DNA of 36,396 bases, taken from positions 1-36,396 of the forward strand of contig JAJZBJ010000011.1 in NCBI GenBank assembly GCA_021798975.1. The letters are read 5' to 3'. A program made the position numbers and the translations under genes. This DNA is from Bacillota bacterium (GTDB lineage Bacteria; Bacillota; Sulfobacillia; Sulfobacillales; Sulfobacillaceae). The first letter of the stretch is position 1. Every line of letters begins with the position of its first letter. This document shows positions 7,495-15,593 of this stretch, piece by piece. The notes below the pieces were generated by a model. That model was given only the letters and a program-made list of their open reading frames with translations. It was not told where the DNA came from and made no database searches.

Positions 7495-9600
7495 CTACGG
7501 GATCGAATTCAAGATGGACTTCAGAATGCTTTGGGCGGTCGTGCCGATGCCAGACCCGACCCCGGGATTGGCTGAACCACCCGAGGATCCATTGCCGCAT
7601 CCGGGGCTTACCTTGGTGGGCTCATGCCCTTGGATAAACACTTCGGGGTAACTAGTGCAGCAGCCGTTGTCCAAGAGTCCGGTGTACATACAAACGGAGC
7701 GCGTGACGATGCCGCTGGGTTTCGCAAACCCGACGTTTGGCTGGTTCGCCAACGCGTCCGCCATAAAGTGCGCCCAAATCGGTCCGGCTCCCCGGTCGCC
7801 GGTCAGGCCGACCGGCGTATCATTGTCGTTGCCCACCCAGACGGCTGTCGCTAACTGCGGGGTGTAGCCTACCAGCCAACTGTCCCGCTGCTTGGAGGAG
7901 GTGCCGGTTTTGGCATCGACAATCCGTCCGCCCAAAATGGGTTCCAGATCGTGCGCCGTCCCGCCGGTGTTGACTAACGGCGCCCGAAAGAGACTATTGA
8001 CGACATAGGCGACCTGCGGCGTCAGCACGCGGGTGCGCTTGGGCGATGCGGTGTATACGACGCGTCCATTGGAATCGGTCACCTTCAAGACACCGATGGG
8101 ATCCACCCGGTATCCTCCGTTGGCCAAGGTGGAGACGCCCCGGGCCATTTCGAACGGTGTGACCGACGAGGAGCCCAACGCTGTGGTCAGATTGTTGGCC
8201 AAGGGGCTCGTAATCCCCATGGCGTGGGCCATGGCAATCATGGCGGTGGGGCCGACCGTATTCATCCATTTAAGGGCGACAATATCGTCTGACAGCGCGA
8301 TCGCCCGCCGGATGGTCAAGGGGCCGTTGTAGACATAGCCGTAATTGTGCGGCACGTACCAGGTGCCATTGCCCGCTGGGAATTTCACCGGTGCCGAGTC
8401 CTTGACGGCAGACGTCGCGTAGCCATCGTTGATGACCGTGCTATAAAGGTAGTATTTCATGGTCGAGCCGGGTTGCCGAGCTGCCAGCGTGGCGCGATCG
8501 AACTGCGAGTTTTTAAAGTTGTCCCCGCCGATAAGCGCTTCGACATACCCGTTTTGCGGGTTGATGGCGACCAACGCAGTTTGCGGCTGATACACGCCAT
8601 TGACTTTGCCGTTGATGGGCGCATAGGCGGCCACATCATTTTGGGCGGCCTGCTGTATGGGCCAATTCATGGTGGTCACGACCCGGTATCCCCCGGTGTA
8701 CAGGTTCTTCCCCACTTTGGGGTCCGCTTGACTTAACTGTTCAGCGACAAATTGAGTAAAGTAGGGAGCGCGGTTGCCCATGGGGGTGGCCGCGTTCAGC
8801 TCCAAGGGCATGGCTTGGGCCTGGGCAGCCTGGCTGGGCGTGATGTAATGCAGGGTGGCCATCTGCGACAGGACCACGTTGCGGCGCGCCATGGCGGCAC
8901 CGGGATTCACCAAGGGGTCGTAGTAGCTGGGCGCATTCACAACCCCGGCCAGAAGGGCGGCCTGCGGCAGGGTCAGGTTTGATACCGAGTGCCCGAAATA
9001 GCGCTCGGAAGCCGCCTGCACGCCGTAGGCGCCCTCCCCGAAGTACACGTCATTCAGGTACATGGTTAAAATCTGCTTCTTCGAATAGATGGTGGATAAC
9101 TTCAACGTAATGAACAGCTCTGCGAACTTGCGGCGGAAGGTGCGCTGATCGCTCAGATAGAGGTTCTTAGCCAGCTGCTGGGTAATGGTGCTGCCGCCCT
9201 GCAAGATTTGACGATGGGCCAGGTCGGTCACCGCAGCGCGCATGATGCCGACCGGGTCAATGGCCGGCTCTACCCAAAAGGTGTCGTCTTCGATGGCCAC
9301 CAGGGCGTTTTGCATCACGGCGGGAATTTGCTGATAGCTGACCGGCATGCGGTTCACGGTCGAATAGAGGACACTGACCAATCGGCCGTGCTGATCATAA
9401 ATGGTGGTGTCAGCGGGTAAATTCGGTGCGGGCATGAAGATCCAGGCGGTGGGCACCATGATGGCGCCAATCCCAATCACCAACGCAGGCAAGCTGACCA
9501 TGGCCCCGGTGTTGGACAAGCGGCGCACTAGGCGGTCCCATCGTTGGCGGAACCAACCGCCTTCGGATGATTTCTCATGACGGCCCCGGTGTTTGTCCAC
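7495..9600 (-). CDS. Class A penicillin-binding protein (transglycosylase/transpeptidase)
   Basis: This is a bifunctional cell-wall synthase of 701 residues. A membrane anchor lies at about residues 35-58 after a basic N-terminus. The GT51 glycosyltransferase domain has the catalytic Glu in IEDDTFW and the motifs GGSTITQQLAKNLYLS and RKFAELFITLKLS. The transpeptidase domain has Ser379-Thr-Met-Lys382 and Lys564-Thr-Gly-Thr. The middle motif, normally SxN, reads Ser437-Asp-Asp439. The C-terminal stretch is Gly/Ser-rich with cysteines. The GTG start (9598-9600) follows AAAGGAGG. It is monocistronic and convergent with the molybdoenzyme gene, 17 nt apart. The Asn-to-Asp change may reduce or alter beta-lactam and peptide handling; this is inference. 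Confidence 0.93.
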   Translation of the reverse strand: MDKHRGRHEKSSEGGWFRQRWDRLVRRLSNTGAMVSLPALVIGIGAIMVPTAWIFMPAPNLPADTTIYDQHGRLVSVLYSTVNRMPVSYQQIPAVMQNALVAIEDDTFWVEPAIDPVGIMRAAVTDLAHRQILQGGSTITQQLAKNLYLSDQRTFRRKFAELFITLKLSTIYSKKQILTMYLNDVYFGEGAYGVQAASERYFGHSVSNLTLPQAALLAGVVNAPSYYDPLVNPGAAMARRNVVLSQMATLHYITPSQAAQAQAMPLELNAATPMGNRAPYFTQFVAEQLSQADPKVGKNLYTGGYRVVTTMNWPIQQAAQNDVAAYAPINGKVNGVYQPQTALVAINPQNGYVEALIGGDNFKNSQFDRATLAARQPGSTMKYYLYSTVINDGYATSAVKDSAPVKFPAGNGTWYVPHNYGYVYNGPLTIRRAIALSDDIVALKWMNTVGPTAMIAMAHAMGITSPLANNLTTALGSSSVTPFEMARGVSTLANGGYRVDPIGVLKVTDSNGRVVYTASPKRTRVLTPQVAYVVNSLFRAPLVNTGGTAHDLEPILGGRIVDAKTGTSSKQRDSWLVGYTPQLATAVWVGNDNDTPVGLTGDRGAGPIWAHFMADALANQPNVGFAKPSGIVTRSVCMYTGLLDNGCCTSYPEVFIQGHEPTKVSPGCGNGSSGGSANPGVGSGIGTTAQSILKSILNSIP

Positions 9601-9718
9601 GGTGCTGGGCCTCCTTTCCCGACAGTTTCTTCAAGACGTAGTATGGCGTCGGAAAGGCAGGCTAACCTGTCAATTCTGTGCAAATCCCGGATGATTTGGG
9701 GGCACACTGTGAATGGCG

Positions 9719-9746
9719 TTGTGATTCTGGAAACGTCTGCTATAAT
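9719..9746 (+). promoter_or_regulatory. Promoter of the polyamine operon
   Basis: A perfect TATAAT (9741-9746) follows TTGTGA (9719-9724, 4/6) with a 16-nt spacer. The predicted start, about 9753, leaves a leader of roughly 28 nt carrying AGGAGG (9768-9773) before the TTG start at 9781. It is the best promoter in front of the pdaD-speE-speB-argS-AAA set. Confidence 0.6.
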
Positions 9747-9780
9747 AGCCAAGACTATGGCTGGACTAGGAGGCACGCAC

Positions 9781-10242
9781 TTGTTACCCACCCCCAAAAA
9801 ATTTACCGTGATGGCTGGCACCGCTGAGGGTCCCACCCGGCTCAACGCATTTGACAACGCGCTGTTGGCGGCAGGCATCGGCAATTTGAACTTGCTGAGA
9901 GTCAGTTCGATTTTGCCCCCGAACGCGGAAGAAGTGGAAACGTTTCAGATGGCGCCCGGCAGTCTCTTGCCGACCGCGTATGGAACGATTACCTCGGAAG
10001 AGCCGGGCGCCCTTATCTCGGCGGCGGTGGCGGTCGGTATTGGCCGGCCCGACGAATACGGCGTCATTATGGAGTTCTCAGGCCACTGCAGCCGCGAAGA
10101 GGCCGCCGCGACCGTGGAAATGATGGCTCGGCAAGCCTTTGAGCAGCGCGGCCGTGATTTGGAGCGGGTCGTTGTACGAGCGGTGGAACATCGGGTGGAA
10201 GCTATCGGCTGCGCCTTTGCGGCCGTTGCACTCTGGTATTAA
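9781..10242 (+). CDS. pdaD: Pyruvoyl-dependent arginine decarboxylase
   Basis: It decarboxylates arginine to agmatine using a pyruvoyl group made by self-cleavage. The cleavage site is seen as Ser42-Ser43 in LLRVSSILPP, matching the Ser-Ser pair of the archaeal enzyme. Other conserved parts are GPTRLNAFDNALLAAGIGN and the Glu in YGVIMEFSG. Length is 153 residues, close to the archaeal protein. The frame runs further upstream, but TTG 9781 with AGGAGG 7 nt before it, just behind the promoter, is the start; an earlier start would lie upstream of the -10 box. It is the first gene of an operon with spermidine synthase and agmatinase, which gives a complete arginine-to-spermidine route except for a source of decarboxylated SAM. 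Confidence 0.93.
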   Translation: MLPTPKKFTVMAGTAEGPTRLNAFDNALLAAGIGNLNLLRVSSILPPNAEEVETFQMAPGSLLPTAYGTITSEEPGALISAAVAVGIGRPDEYGVIMEFSGHCSREEAAATVEMMARQAFEQRGRDLERVVVRAVEHRVEAIGCAFAAVALWY

Positions 10243-10260
10243 GTGGAGGACGACACGTAG

Positions 10261-11091
10261 GTGAAAAAGCGACAGACATGGTTCACGGAGTACCAGACCG
10301 ACTCCTTAAGCTTAGGGTTACGGATCGACGACATTTTGGCGTCGGAGACCACCGAGTTCCAGGACATGCTGGTGGCTCAGACGGAAACGTTCGGCCGCCT
10401 GTTGGTACTGGATGGTGCGGTGCAGACCACCGATAAAGATGAGTTTGTTTATCATGAGATGATTACCCACGTGCCCTTGTTTATGTTGGACGCCCCCAAA
10501 AAGGTGGCGGTCATTGGCGGCGGCGACGGCGGGGCCATCCGTGAGATTTTGAAGCACCCCACGGTTGACGAGGCCCACCTGGTCGAAATAGACCAGAAGG
10601 TAGTGGACGCGGCTCGGAAGTTTTTCCCGGCCATTTCTGTGGCGTTGGATGATCCCAAAGCCCATGTCCACTATACCGACGGCATTGAATGGGTGCGTAA
10701 CGCGCGCGACTTTGATGTCATCGTGGTGGATTCCACGGATCCCGTGGGACCTGCCGAAGGCTTGTTCCAAGCCGATTTCTACCAGAGCATTGCACGCGCT
10801 TTGACAGACCAGGGCATCTTGGTGGCGCAATCGGAATCACCCTTTCTCCACCAAGATTTGATTCGTTCGATGAAAGAGGGCATGAAGACGGCGTTTCCGT
10901 ACGTCACCCTGTATGTGGCGGCCATCCCCACCTATCCGAGCGGGTTCTGGAGCTTCATGATGGCCTCGAAGCAGCCTGTCAAGCCGGCGGATCGGGCGCG
11001 CACGGCCTCTATCGCGACGCGGTACTGGACGCCCGCCATTCAGGAGGCGGCTTTTGTGCTGCCGCGATTTGTGGGAGAGTTGCTGCAATGA
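10261..11091 (+). CDS. speE: Spermidine synthase (polyamine aminopropyltransferase)
   Basis: It transfers an aminopropyl group from decarboxylated S-adenosylmethionine to putrescine. The Rossmann motif VIGGGDGGAIRE (residues 85-94 region) and the catalytic DSTDPVGPAEGLF (Asp157, Asp160) are present, as are YHEMITHVPL and the C-terminal PTYPSGFWSFMMASK. Length, 276 residues, is normal. GTG 10261 is used after GTGGAGGA. The stop overlaps the start of speB by 4 nt (ATGA). No SAM decarboxylase gene lies in the window, so it must be elsewhere if the enzyme makes spermidine. An agmatine aminopropyltransferase activity, as in some thermophiles, is an alternative I cannot exclude. Confidence 0.93.
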   Translation: MKKRQTWFTEYQTDSLSLGLRIDDILASETTEFQDMLVAQTETFGRLLVLDGAVQTTDKDEFVYHEMITHVPLFMLDAPKKVAVIGGGDGGAIREILKHPTVDEAHLVEIDQKVVDAARKFFPAISVALDDPKAHVHYTDGIEWVRNARDFDVIVVDSTDPVGPAEGLFQADFYQSIARALTDQGILVAQSESPFLHQDLIRSMKEGMKTAFPYVTLYVAAIPTYPSGFWSFMMASKQPVKPADRARTASIATRYWTPAIQEAAFVLPRFVGELLQ

Positions 11092-11951
11092 CGGCTGATT
11101 TTACGAAGACCGATCGGTTCTTGGGGATGAATGCAGGCCAGACGGATGCCGATGTGGTGTATTTCGGTATCCCCATGGACTTTACGGTGTCCTTCCAGCC
11201 CGGATCCCGTTTCGGACCAGCGCGGGTGCGCGAAGCATCCTACGCAATTGAGACCTACTCCTTGGCACAAGACAAGGACTTAGAGGACTTGTCGGTATGC
11301 GATGCCGGGGATTTGGAGCTCCCGTTCGGAAATGTTCAAGAAAGTTTGGGGCGGATCCGCGCGGCTGCATCCTCCATCCTCAAGGCCAAGCAGCGGTTCT
11401 TTGCCCTGGGCGGCGAACATCTGGTGACGCTGCCGCTTATGCAGGCGGTGGTGGAAGAATACCCCGACGTCGCCGTGGTGCACTGGGACGCCCACGCCGA
11501 CTTGCGGGAGGAATACATGGGGGAGCCCTTGTCCCACGCGACGGTCCTGCGCCGCGTGTCGGAACTTTTGAAGCCTCAGCACTTGTATCAGTTCGGCATT
11601 CGGTCGGCCACGCGGGACGAGGTGGCCTACGCCAAAGAACATGTGAACTTCCACCCCCATCAGGTCCTCAGTCCGCTAAAAGCGTGTCTGGATGAGTTGA
11701 AGGACCGCCCGGTGTATGTCACCATAGACATAGATGTCATTGACCCTGCGTTCATGCCGGGAACGGGAACCCCTGAACCTGGAGGAATCTCTTCCGGCGA
11801 AGCTCTGGAGGCCATTCGTCTGTTGTCCCAGTTGAACGTGGTGAGTATGGACTTGGTGGAAGCGATGCCCGCCCATGACTTGTCGCAGCGTTCGGCCGTT
11901 TTGGCAGCCAAACTGGTGCGGGAAGGGCTATTGGCTATTTCAAAGGGTTGA
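11088..11951 (+). CDS. speB: Agmatinase (ureohydrolase family)
   Basis: It hydrolyses agmatine to putrescine and urea. The binuclear manganese ligands are visible: His111 in GGEH, Asp134-x-His136-x-Asp138 in HWDAHAD, and Asp214/Asp216 in TIDIDVIDP. The substrate loop GTGTPEPGG is that of agmatinases and related ureohydrolases. Length is 287 residues. Translation is coupled to speE through the ATGA overlap, and argS follows after 11 nt. Placement between an arginine decarboxylase and spermidine synthase strongly supports agmatine as substrate. If the aminopropyltransferase acts on agmatine instead, this enzyme would hydrolyse aminopropylagmatine. Confidence 0.93.
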   Translation: MTADFTKTDRFLGMNAGQTDADVVYFGIPMDFTVSFQPGSRFGPARVREASYAIETYSLAQDKDLEDLSVCDAGDLELPFGNVQESLGRIRAAASSILKAKQRFFALGGEHLVTLPLMQAVVEEYPDVAVVHWDAHADLREEYMGEPLSHATVLRRVSELLKPQHLYQFGIRSATRDEVAYAKEHVNFHPHQVLSPLKACLDELKDRPVYVTIDIDVIDPAFMPGTGTPEPGGISSGEALEAIRLLSQLNVVSMDLVEAMPAHDLSQRSAVLAAKLVREGLLAISKG

Positions 11952-11962
11952 GGAGGCGCGCG

Positions 11963-13627
11963 ATGCCGATTGTATCGCGGTTGGACGAGGCCCGCCAGCA
12001 TATTCGGCGGGTCATTTGCGATTTTCTGACCCAAGAGGGCCACGCAGGACTGGAAGAGTTCGTGCGGCTGGACGTTCCGACGGAACAGGGGCACGGCGAT
12101 TTGACGACCAGTTTTGCGCTCAAAGTAGCCAGTCGAACGAAAATGGCCCCGCGCCAGCTGCTGGACCGGCTTATCGCTGCCTGGCCGGGATTGGAGTCGG
12201 TGGAATCCTTAGAAGCAGCAGGCCCCGGATTCCTCAATTTCACGCTCAATACGGCCTGGCTGGCCGCGGTTGTTCCGGCCGTGCTGGCGGAGCCCGAGAC
12301 CTACGGCAACTCCGAATTCGGCCGCCGGAAGCGGGTCTTGCTGGAATACGTATCGGCCAACCCCACCGGGCCCATGGTGGTGGTGAGCGGGCGTGCGGCG
12401 GCGGTAGGCGACACCTTGGCGCGCACGATGGCTGCGGCCGGATTTGAGGTTAAGCGGGAATTTTACGTCAACGACGCGGGCAATCAGATCGCCACGTTTG
12501 GATGGGCCCTGGCTTTACGGCTTAAGCAATTGGCTGGGGAAACCGTGGAGTGGCCCGAAAAGGTCTATCCGGGTCAATACGTCGTGGACTTGGCCCAGGA
12601 ATATCAGGCACTCCACCCCGAAGTGGATCCGAAGACGCTGGCTGAAGATCAGTATGCGGAGCTGGGTGCTTGGGCCGCCGAGCGGATGCGGAAGTCGCAC
12701 GAAGCGGTGTTGCGCGAGTTCCGGGTCACTTTCGATCAATGGTTCTCGGAGCGGTCGCTGCGGGAAGCGGGCGCTCCCGAAGCGGTCGTAGAGCGGCTCC
12801 GGCAGCGGGGATCGATCGTCGAGCGCGACGGTGCCCAGTGGTTCACGTCGACCCAATATGGCGACGACAAAGACCGGGTGATGGTGAAATCGGACGGATC
12901 ATTCACCTACTTTGTGCCGGATGCCGCGTACCACGCGACCAAGTTCGACCGCGGATTCGATTATGTAATCGATTTGCTGGGCCCGGACCATCACGGGTAT
13001 GTGAGCCGGATGCGGGCCGTTGTGGAGGCCCTGGGATATCCCCCGGAGCGGCTCGAGATCCTCATCGTCCAACTGGTGCGTCTCTTGCGGGGCCAAGAGC
13101 TGGTGCGCATGTCCAAGCGGGGTGGAACCTTCGTGGCGCTCGAGGATTTGATTGAAGACGCGGGCGTCGACCCGGCACGTTTCTTCCTGCTTGAGCGGGC
13201 GCCGGAAACTCCCATGGACTTTGACCTCAACTTGGCGACGCTGAAAGGCTCGGACAATCCCGTGTATTACGTCCAGTATGCGGGCGCCCGCATTCACAGC
13301 ATCCTGCGTCAGTGGCGGGCGTCGGGAGACGCGGGGGTGCCGCTGGACGTGAGTCTCTTAACAGAGCCGGAGGAGAAGGACCTACTCGTCCTCACCGCCC
13401 GCTTTCCCGAGGTGGTGGTGCGGGTGGCGGAGGAACGGGCCCCCCAGCACCTGCCGAAGTTTTTGACGGAGTTGGCCAGCGCCTTTCATACCTTCTATCG
13501 CCAGCACCGCATCCTGGATGCGCCGCCAAAGGTACGGCAGGCCCGCTTGGCGCTCATCGAGGCAGTCCTGGCCACCAGTACGCGTGGTTTGGACCTGATG
13601 GGCATCTCCCAGCCCGAGGAGATGTAG
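11963..13627 (+). CDS. argS: Arginyl-tRNA synthetase with replaced HIGH signature
   Basis: This is a class I synthetase of 554 residues: N-terminal additional domain (about 1-100), Rossmann catalytic domain and C-terminal DALR anticodon domain (from about 435). The family segment SANPTGP...GRAAAVGDTLAR is present, but where ArgRS normally reads H-x-G-H this protein has Val139-Val-Val-Ser142, so both HIGH histidines are missing. The KMSKS loop is present as VRMSKRGGTF, and FYVNDAGNQI and LLGPDHHGYVSRM are conserved. The ATG at 11963 has AGGAGG 6 nt upstream; an earlier in-frame TTG overlaps that site. It lies in the polyamine operon, both enzymes using arginine. It may be the cell's only ArgRS, a variant subgroup, or a paralogue with another role. 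Confidence 0.9.
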   Translation: MPIVSRLDEARQHIRRVICDFLTQEGHAGLEEFVRLDVPTEQGHGDLTTSFALKVASRTKMAPRQLLDRLIAAWPGLESVESLEAAGPGFLNFTLNTAWLAAVVPAVLAEPETYGNSEFGRRKRVLLEYVSANPTGPMVVVSGRAAAVGDTLARTMAAAGFEVKREFYVNDAGNQIATFGWALALRLKQLAGETVEWPEKVYPGQYVVDLAQEYQALHPEVDPKTLAEDQYAELGAWAAERMRKSHEAVLREFRVTFDQWFSERSLREAGAPEAVVERLRQRGSIVERDGAQWFTSTQYGDDKDRVMVKSDGSFTYFVPDAAYHATKFDRGFDYVIDLLGPDHHGYVSRMRAVVEALGYPPERLEILIVQLVRLLRGQELVRMSKRGGTFVALEDLIEDAGVDPARFFLLERAPETPMDFDLNLATLKGSDNPVYYVQYAGARIHSILRQWRASGDAGVPLDVSLLTEPEEKDLLVLTARFPEVVVRVAEERAPQHLPKFLTELASAFHTFYRQHRILDAPPKVRQARLALIEAVLATSTRGLDLMGISQPEEM

Positions 13628-13631
13628 CCGG

Positions 13632-14945
13632 GTGGATACCCCGAACGAACTGGCGCAGGCTTGGCATCAGTGGTGGGATGCCGGCGTTCGGCTGATTGCC
13701 GTCGAGACATGGGATGAGGAGTTGGTGCAGGCCGCCGCCAATGCGCTGGCGGAAATCCGCGAAGCGCCTCTTTGGCATTGGAGTGCCGTCTCGGGGCTAA
13801 TCCGGCCCGATGACCGGCTGGGCGGTGCGTTAACGCGGGATGCCGATGTGTTGGCGGAGAAAATCCTCGCCATGCCGGCAGGCGTGGTGCTGGCCCGGGA
13901 CCTATGGCACGCGCCCTTGGATTACCGGGCCTTGCGTGCCCTGCGGGATGCGGCCCATCGATCGGCCCCGGTCTTCGTCATTGCCACAGCCGTCCCCGGC
14001 GTAGAAATGCCGGAGCTGTTGCGCCACGATATGGTGCGCATGCAGGCAGGAGGACCCAAAAGCCGTTTCATCGACCGATGGGCTGAGAGCGGCATCCCGT
14101 CCCTGGAGACCCGGGTGCGCCAGCAAGAAACGCGAATTCCGGGACTGGATTGGCTTCGCGCCGACACCGATTGGAGTGCGGTGGGCGGCCTCGAACGGCT
14201 GAAGACGTGGGCGGCTGAGCGCCGCTTGGCGTTGGATCCGGCGCGCGGGCTGCCGTTTCCTCGCGGGGTGTTGCTGTATGGGATTCCCGGAACGGGTAAA
14301 AGCGCCTCGGTCCGCGCTTGGGCGGGATCCTGGCGTCTGCCTTTGCTGCGTTTAGACTGGGGCGGTCTGATGGGACGGTACGTGGGGCAGTCGGAAAGCC
14401 GCCTTGATGCCGCTCTGAAGGTGTCGGAAGACATGGCGCCGGCCGTTTTGTGGATGGATGAGATGGATAAAGGGGTGGGTGCCGATGCGGACGGACACGA
14501 CAGCGGCGTCAGCCGCCGATTGACGGGGCATCTCCTGACCTGGCTGCAGGAACACGAGGCACCGGTTCTCCTCATCGCCACGGCCAACAGCATGCACGGC
14601 CTGCCTCCGGAACTTTTGCGCCCCGGCCGGTTTGATGCCCTATTCTTCGTAGATTTGCCGGATGCCCGCGCGCGCCGGGAAATCTTGGCTATTCATCTAG
14701 CCCGCCACGGCGTAGACGACCCTATCCCGTATTTAGACATCGCCGACGGCCTCGCGAATTTCTCGGGGGCGGACTTGGCCTCCGCAGTGGTGGAATCCTT
14801 GTTCCGGGCGGCTGCCCGCCAGATCCCTCTGACACCGGCGGTCCTGGCCGAAGCGAGCGCCAGCATCGTCCCCTGGGCCCGAACCATGGGAGAGGAATTG
14901 GAACGGCGCCGGCGGTGGGCTAAAGGGCGCCTGCTGCCGGCTTAG
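13632..14945 (+). CDS. AAA+ ATPase, Ycf46-like
   Basis: The protein has 437 residues and one C-terminal AAA+ module. Walker A is GIPGTGKS (217-224), Walker B AVLWMDEMDK (271-280), sensor 1 ATANS (Asn319), and RPGRFD carries the arginine-finger region. The N-terminal 180 residues form an unrelated alpha/beta domain with a hydrophobic GVVLARDLW strand. The arrangement, and the VGGLERLKTWAAERR lead-in to the ATPase, resemble the Ycf46 family of cyanobacteria and plastids, whose function is poorly known. GTG 13632 lies 4 nt after argS, so it is the last gene of the polyamine-argS operon. Its stop TAG shares bases with the stop of the convergent HNH gene. A remodelling role on an operon partner is speculation. 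Confidence 0.85.
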   Translation: MDTPNELAQAWHQWWDAGVRLIAVETWDEELVQAAANALAEIREAPLWHWSAVSGLIRPDDRLGGALTRDADVLAEKILAMPAGVVLARDLWHAPLDYRALRALRDAAHRSAPVFVIATAVPGVEMPELLRHDMVRMQAGGPKSRFIDRWAESGIPSLETRVRQQETRIPGLDWLRADTDWSAVGGLERLKTWAAERRLALDPARGLPFPRGVLLYGIPGTGKSASVRAWAGSWRLPLLRLDWGGLMGRYVGQSESRLDAALKVSEDMAPAVLWMDEMDKGVGADADGHDSGVSRRLTGHLLTWLQEHEAPVLLIATANSMHGLPPELLRPGRFDALFFVDLPDARARREILAIHLARHGVDDPIPYLDIADGLANFSGADLASAVVESLFRAAARQIPLTPAVLAEASASIVPWARTMGEELERRRRWAKGRLLPA

Positions 14946-15526
14946 GGCACGAAAAATTCGCGGAACGGTTTCATATCGGACTTGAGGCGGGTGGCCGGCT
15001 CTTCCGGCGGATCGGGGCGGACGCGATCAATGTGATCGGCGTGGAACGCGACCCATACCTGCGCTTCTTCGCGGCTTAAGCAGGATGACAAAGGCCGGGT
15101 TCTGAGGGCGTCTTCGGCACGCTTCAGGGCCCCTTGCTCATCGTCCAAAATGCGCCGGATTACAGGATGCGTGGGACGGAATCCCGTCCATCGGACGAAG
15201 GTGCTGGGCAACGCGTTGTTGCGGCTGTGATTGCACGATCGGCAGGCAATGACACAATTGTCCAGGGCGGTCTGCCCGCCCCAGCAAACCGGGATGACGT
15301 GTTCTAGCGTGGATCCGGGACCTTGACACCAGGCGCATAACCATCCGTCGCGACGCTGGACTTGCCGATAGATGCGGCGGTGTGCCAGTGGACGGTAATT
15401 CAGGTGCAGAACCCCGTCGGGGCTCATGGTCGCCAGTCCGTCACGCAAATTTTGTTCAGCTTTTTCGATGCTGCACGGCGTCAGCGGCCTGCCGCCTAAG
15501 TCGACGACGGGCACTTGGCCGGACAA
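14942..15526 (-). CDS. HNH endonuclease
   Basis: This 194-residue protein carries an HNH nuclease fold at about residues 58-105. Two zinc-binding pairs are seen, CAWC and CRSC, flanking LEHVIPVCWGG (catalytic His) and NHSRNN. This resembles stand-alone HNH proteins of bacterial chromosomes rather than a restriction system; no methylase is nearby. It is about twice the size of the bare domain, with a helical, charged C-terminal extension. The start is uncertain: TTG 15526 is the first start in frame, yet AAGGAGG (15556-15550) is 23 nt away, and GTG 15514 is a later option. A promoter with an extended -10 lies just upstream. The DNA target is unknown. Confidence 0.82.
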   Translation of the reverse strand: MSGQVPVVDLGGRPLTPCSIEKAEQNLRDGLATMSPDGVLHLNYRPLAHRRIYRQVQRRDGWLCAWCQGPGSTLEHVIPVCWGGQTALDNCVIACRSCNHSRNNALPSTFVRWTGFRPTHPVIRRILDDEQGALKRAEDALRTRPLSSCLSREEAQVWVAFHADHIDRVRPDPPEEPATRLKSDMKPFREFFVP

Positions 15527-15573
15527 GACGGGACTTTGCGAACCAGCCGCCTCCTTACATTGTCTGTAGGGTT

Positions 15574-15582
15574 ATTATAGCA
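15574..15582 (-). promoter_or_regulatory. Extended -10 promoter of the HNH gene
   Basis: On the minus strand TGCTATAAT (15582-15574) is a TG-N-TATAAT extended -10 element. No convincing -35 is seen at 16-18 nt, as expected for this promoter class. Transcription would start near 15567, just ahead of AAGGAGG (15556-15550). It lies in the 67-nt gap after the nitrilase-amidohydrolase fusion. Confidence 0.5.
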
Positions 15583-15593
15583 TGCGTTCTTTC

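Noticed and set aside
9668-9673. Perfect TTGACA on the minus strand upstream of the penicillin-binding protein gene
   Set aside because: The best -10-like hexamer (CATACT) is 22 nt away; nothing acceptable lies at 16-18 nt.
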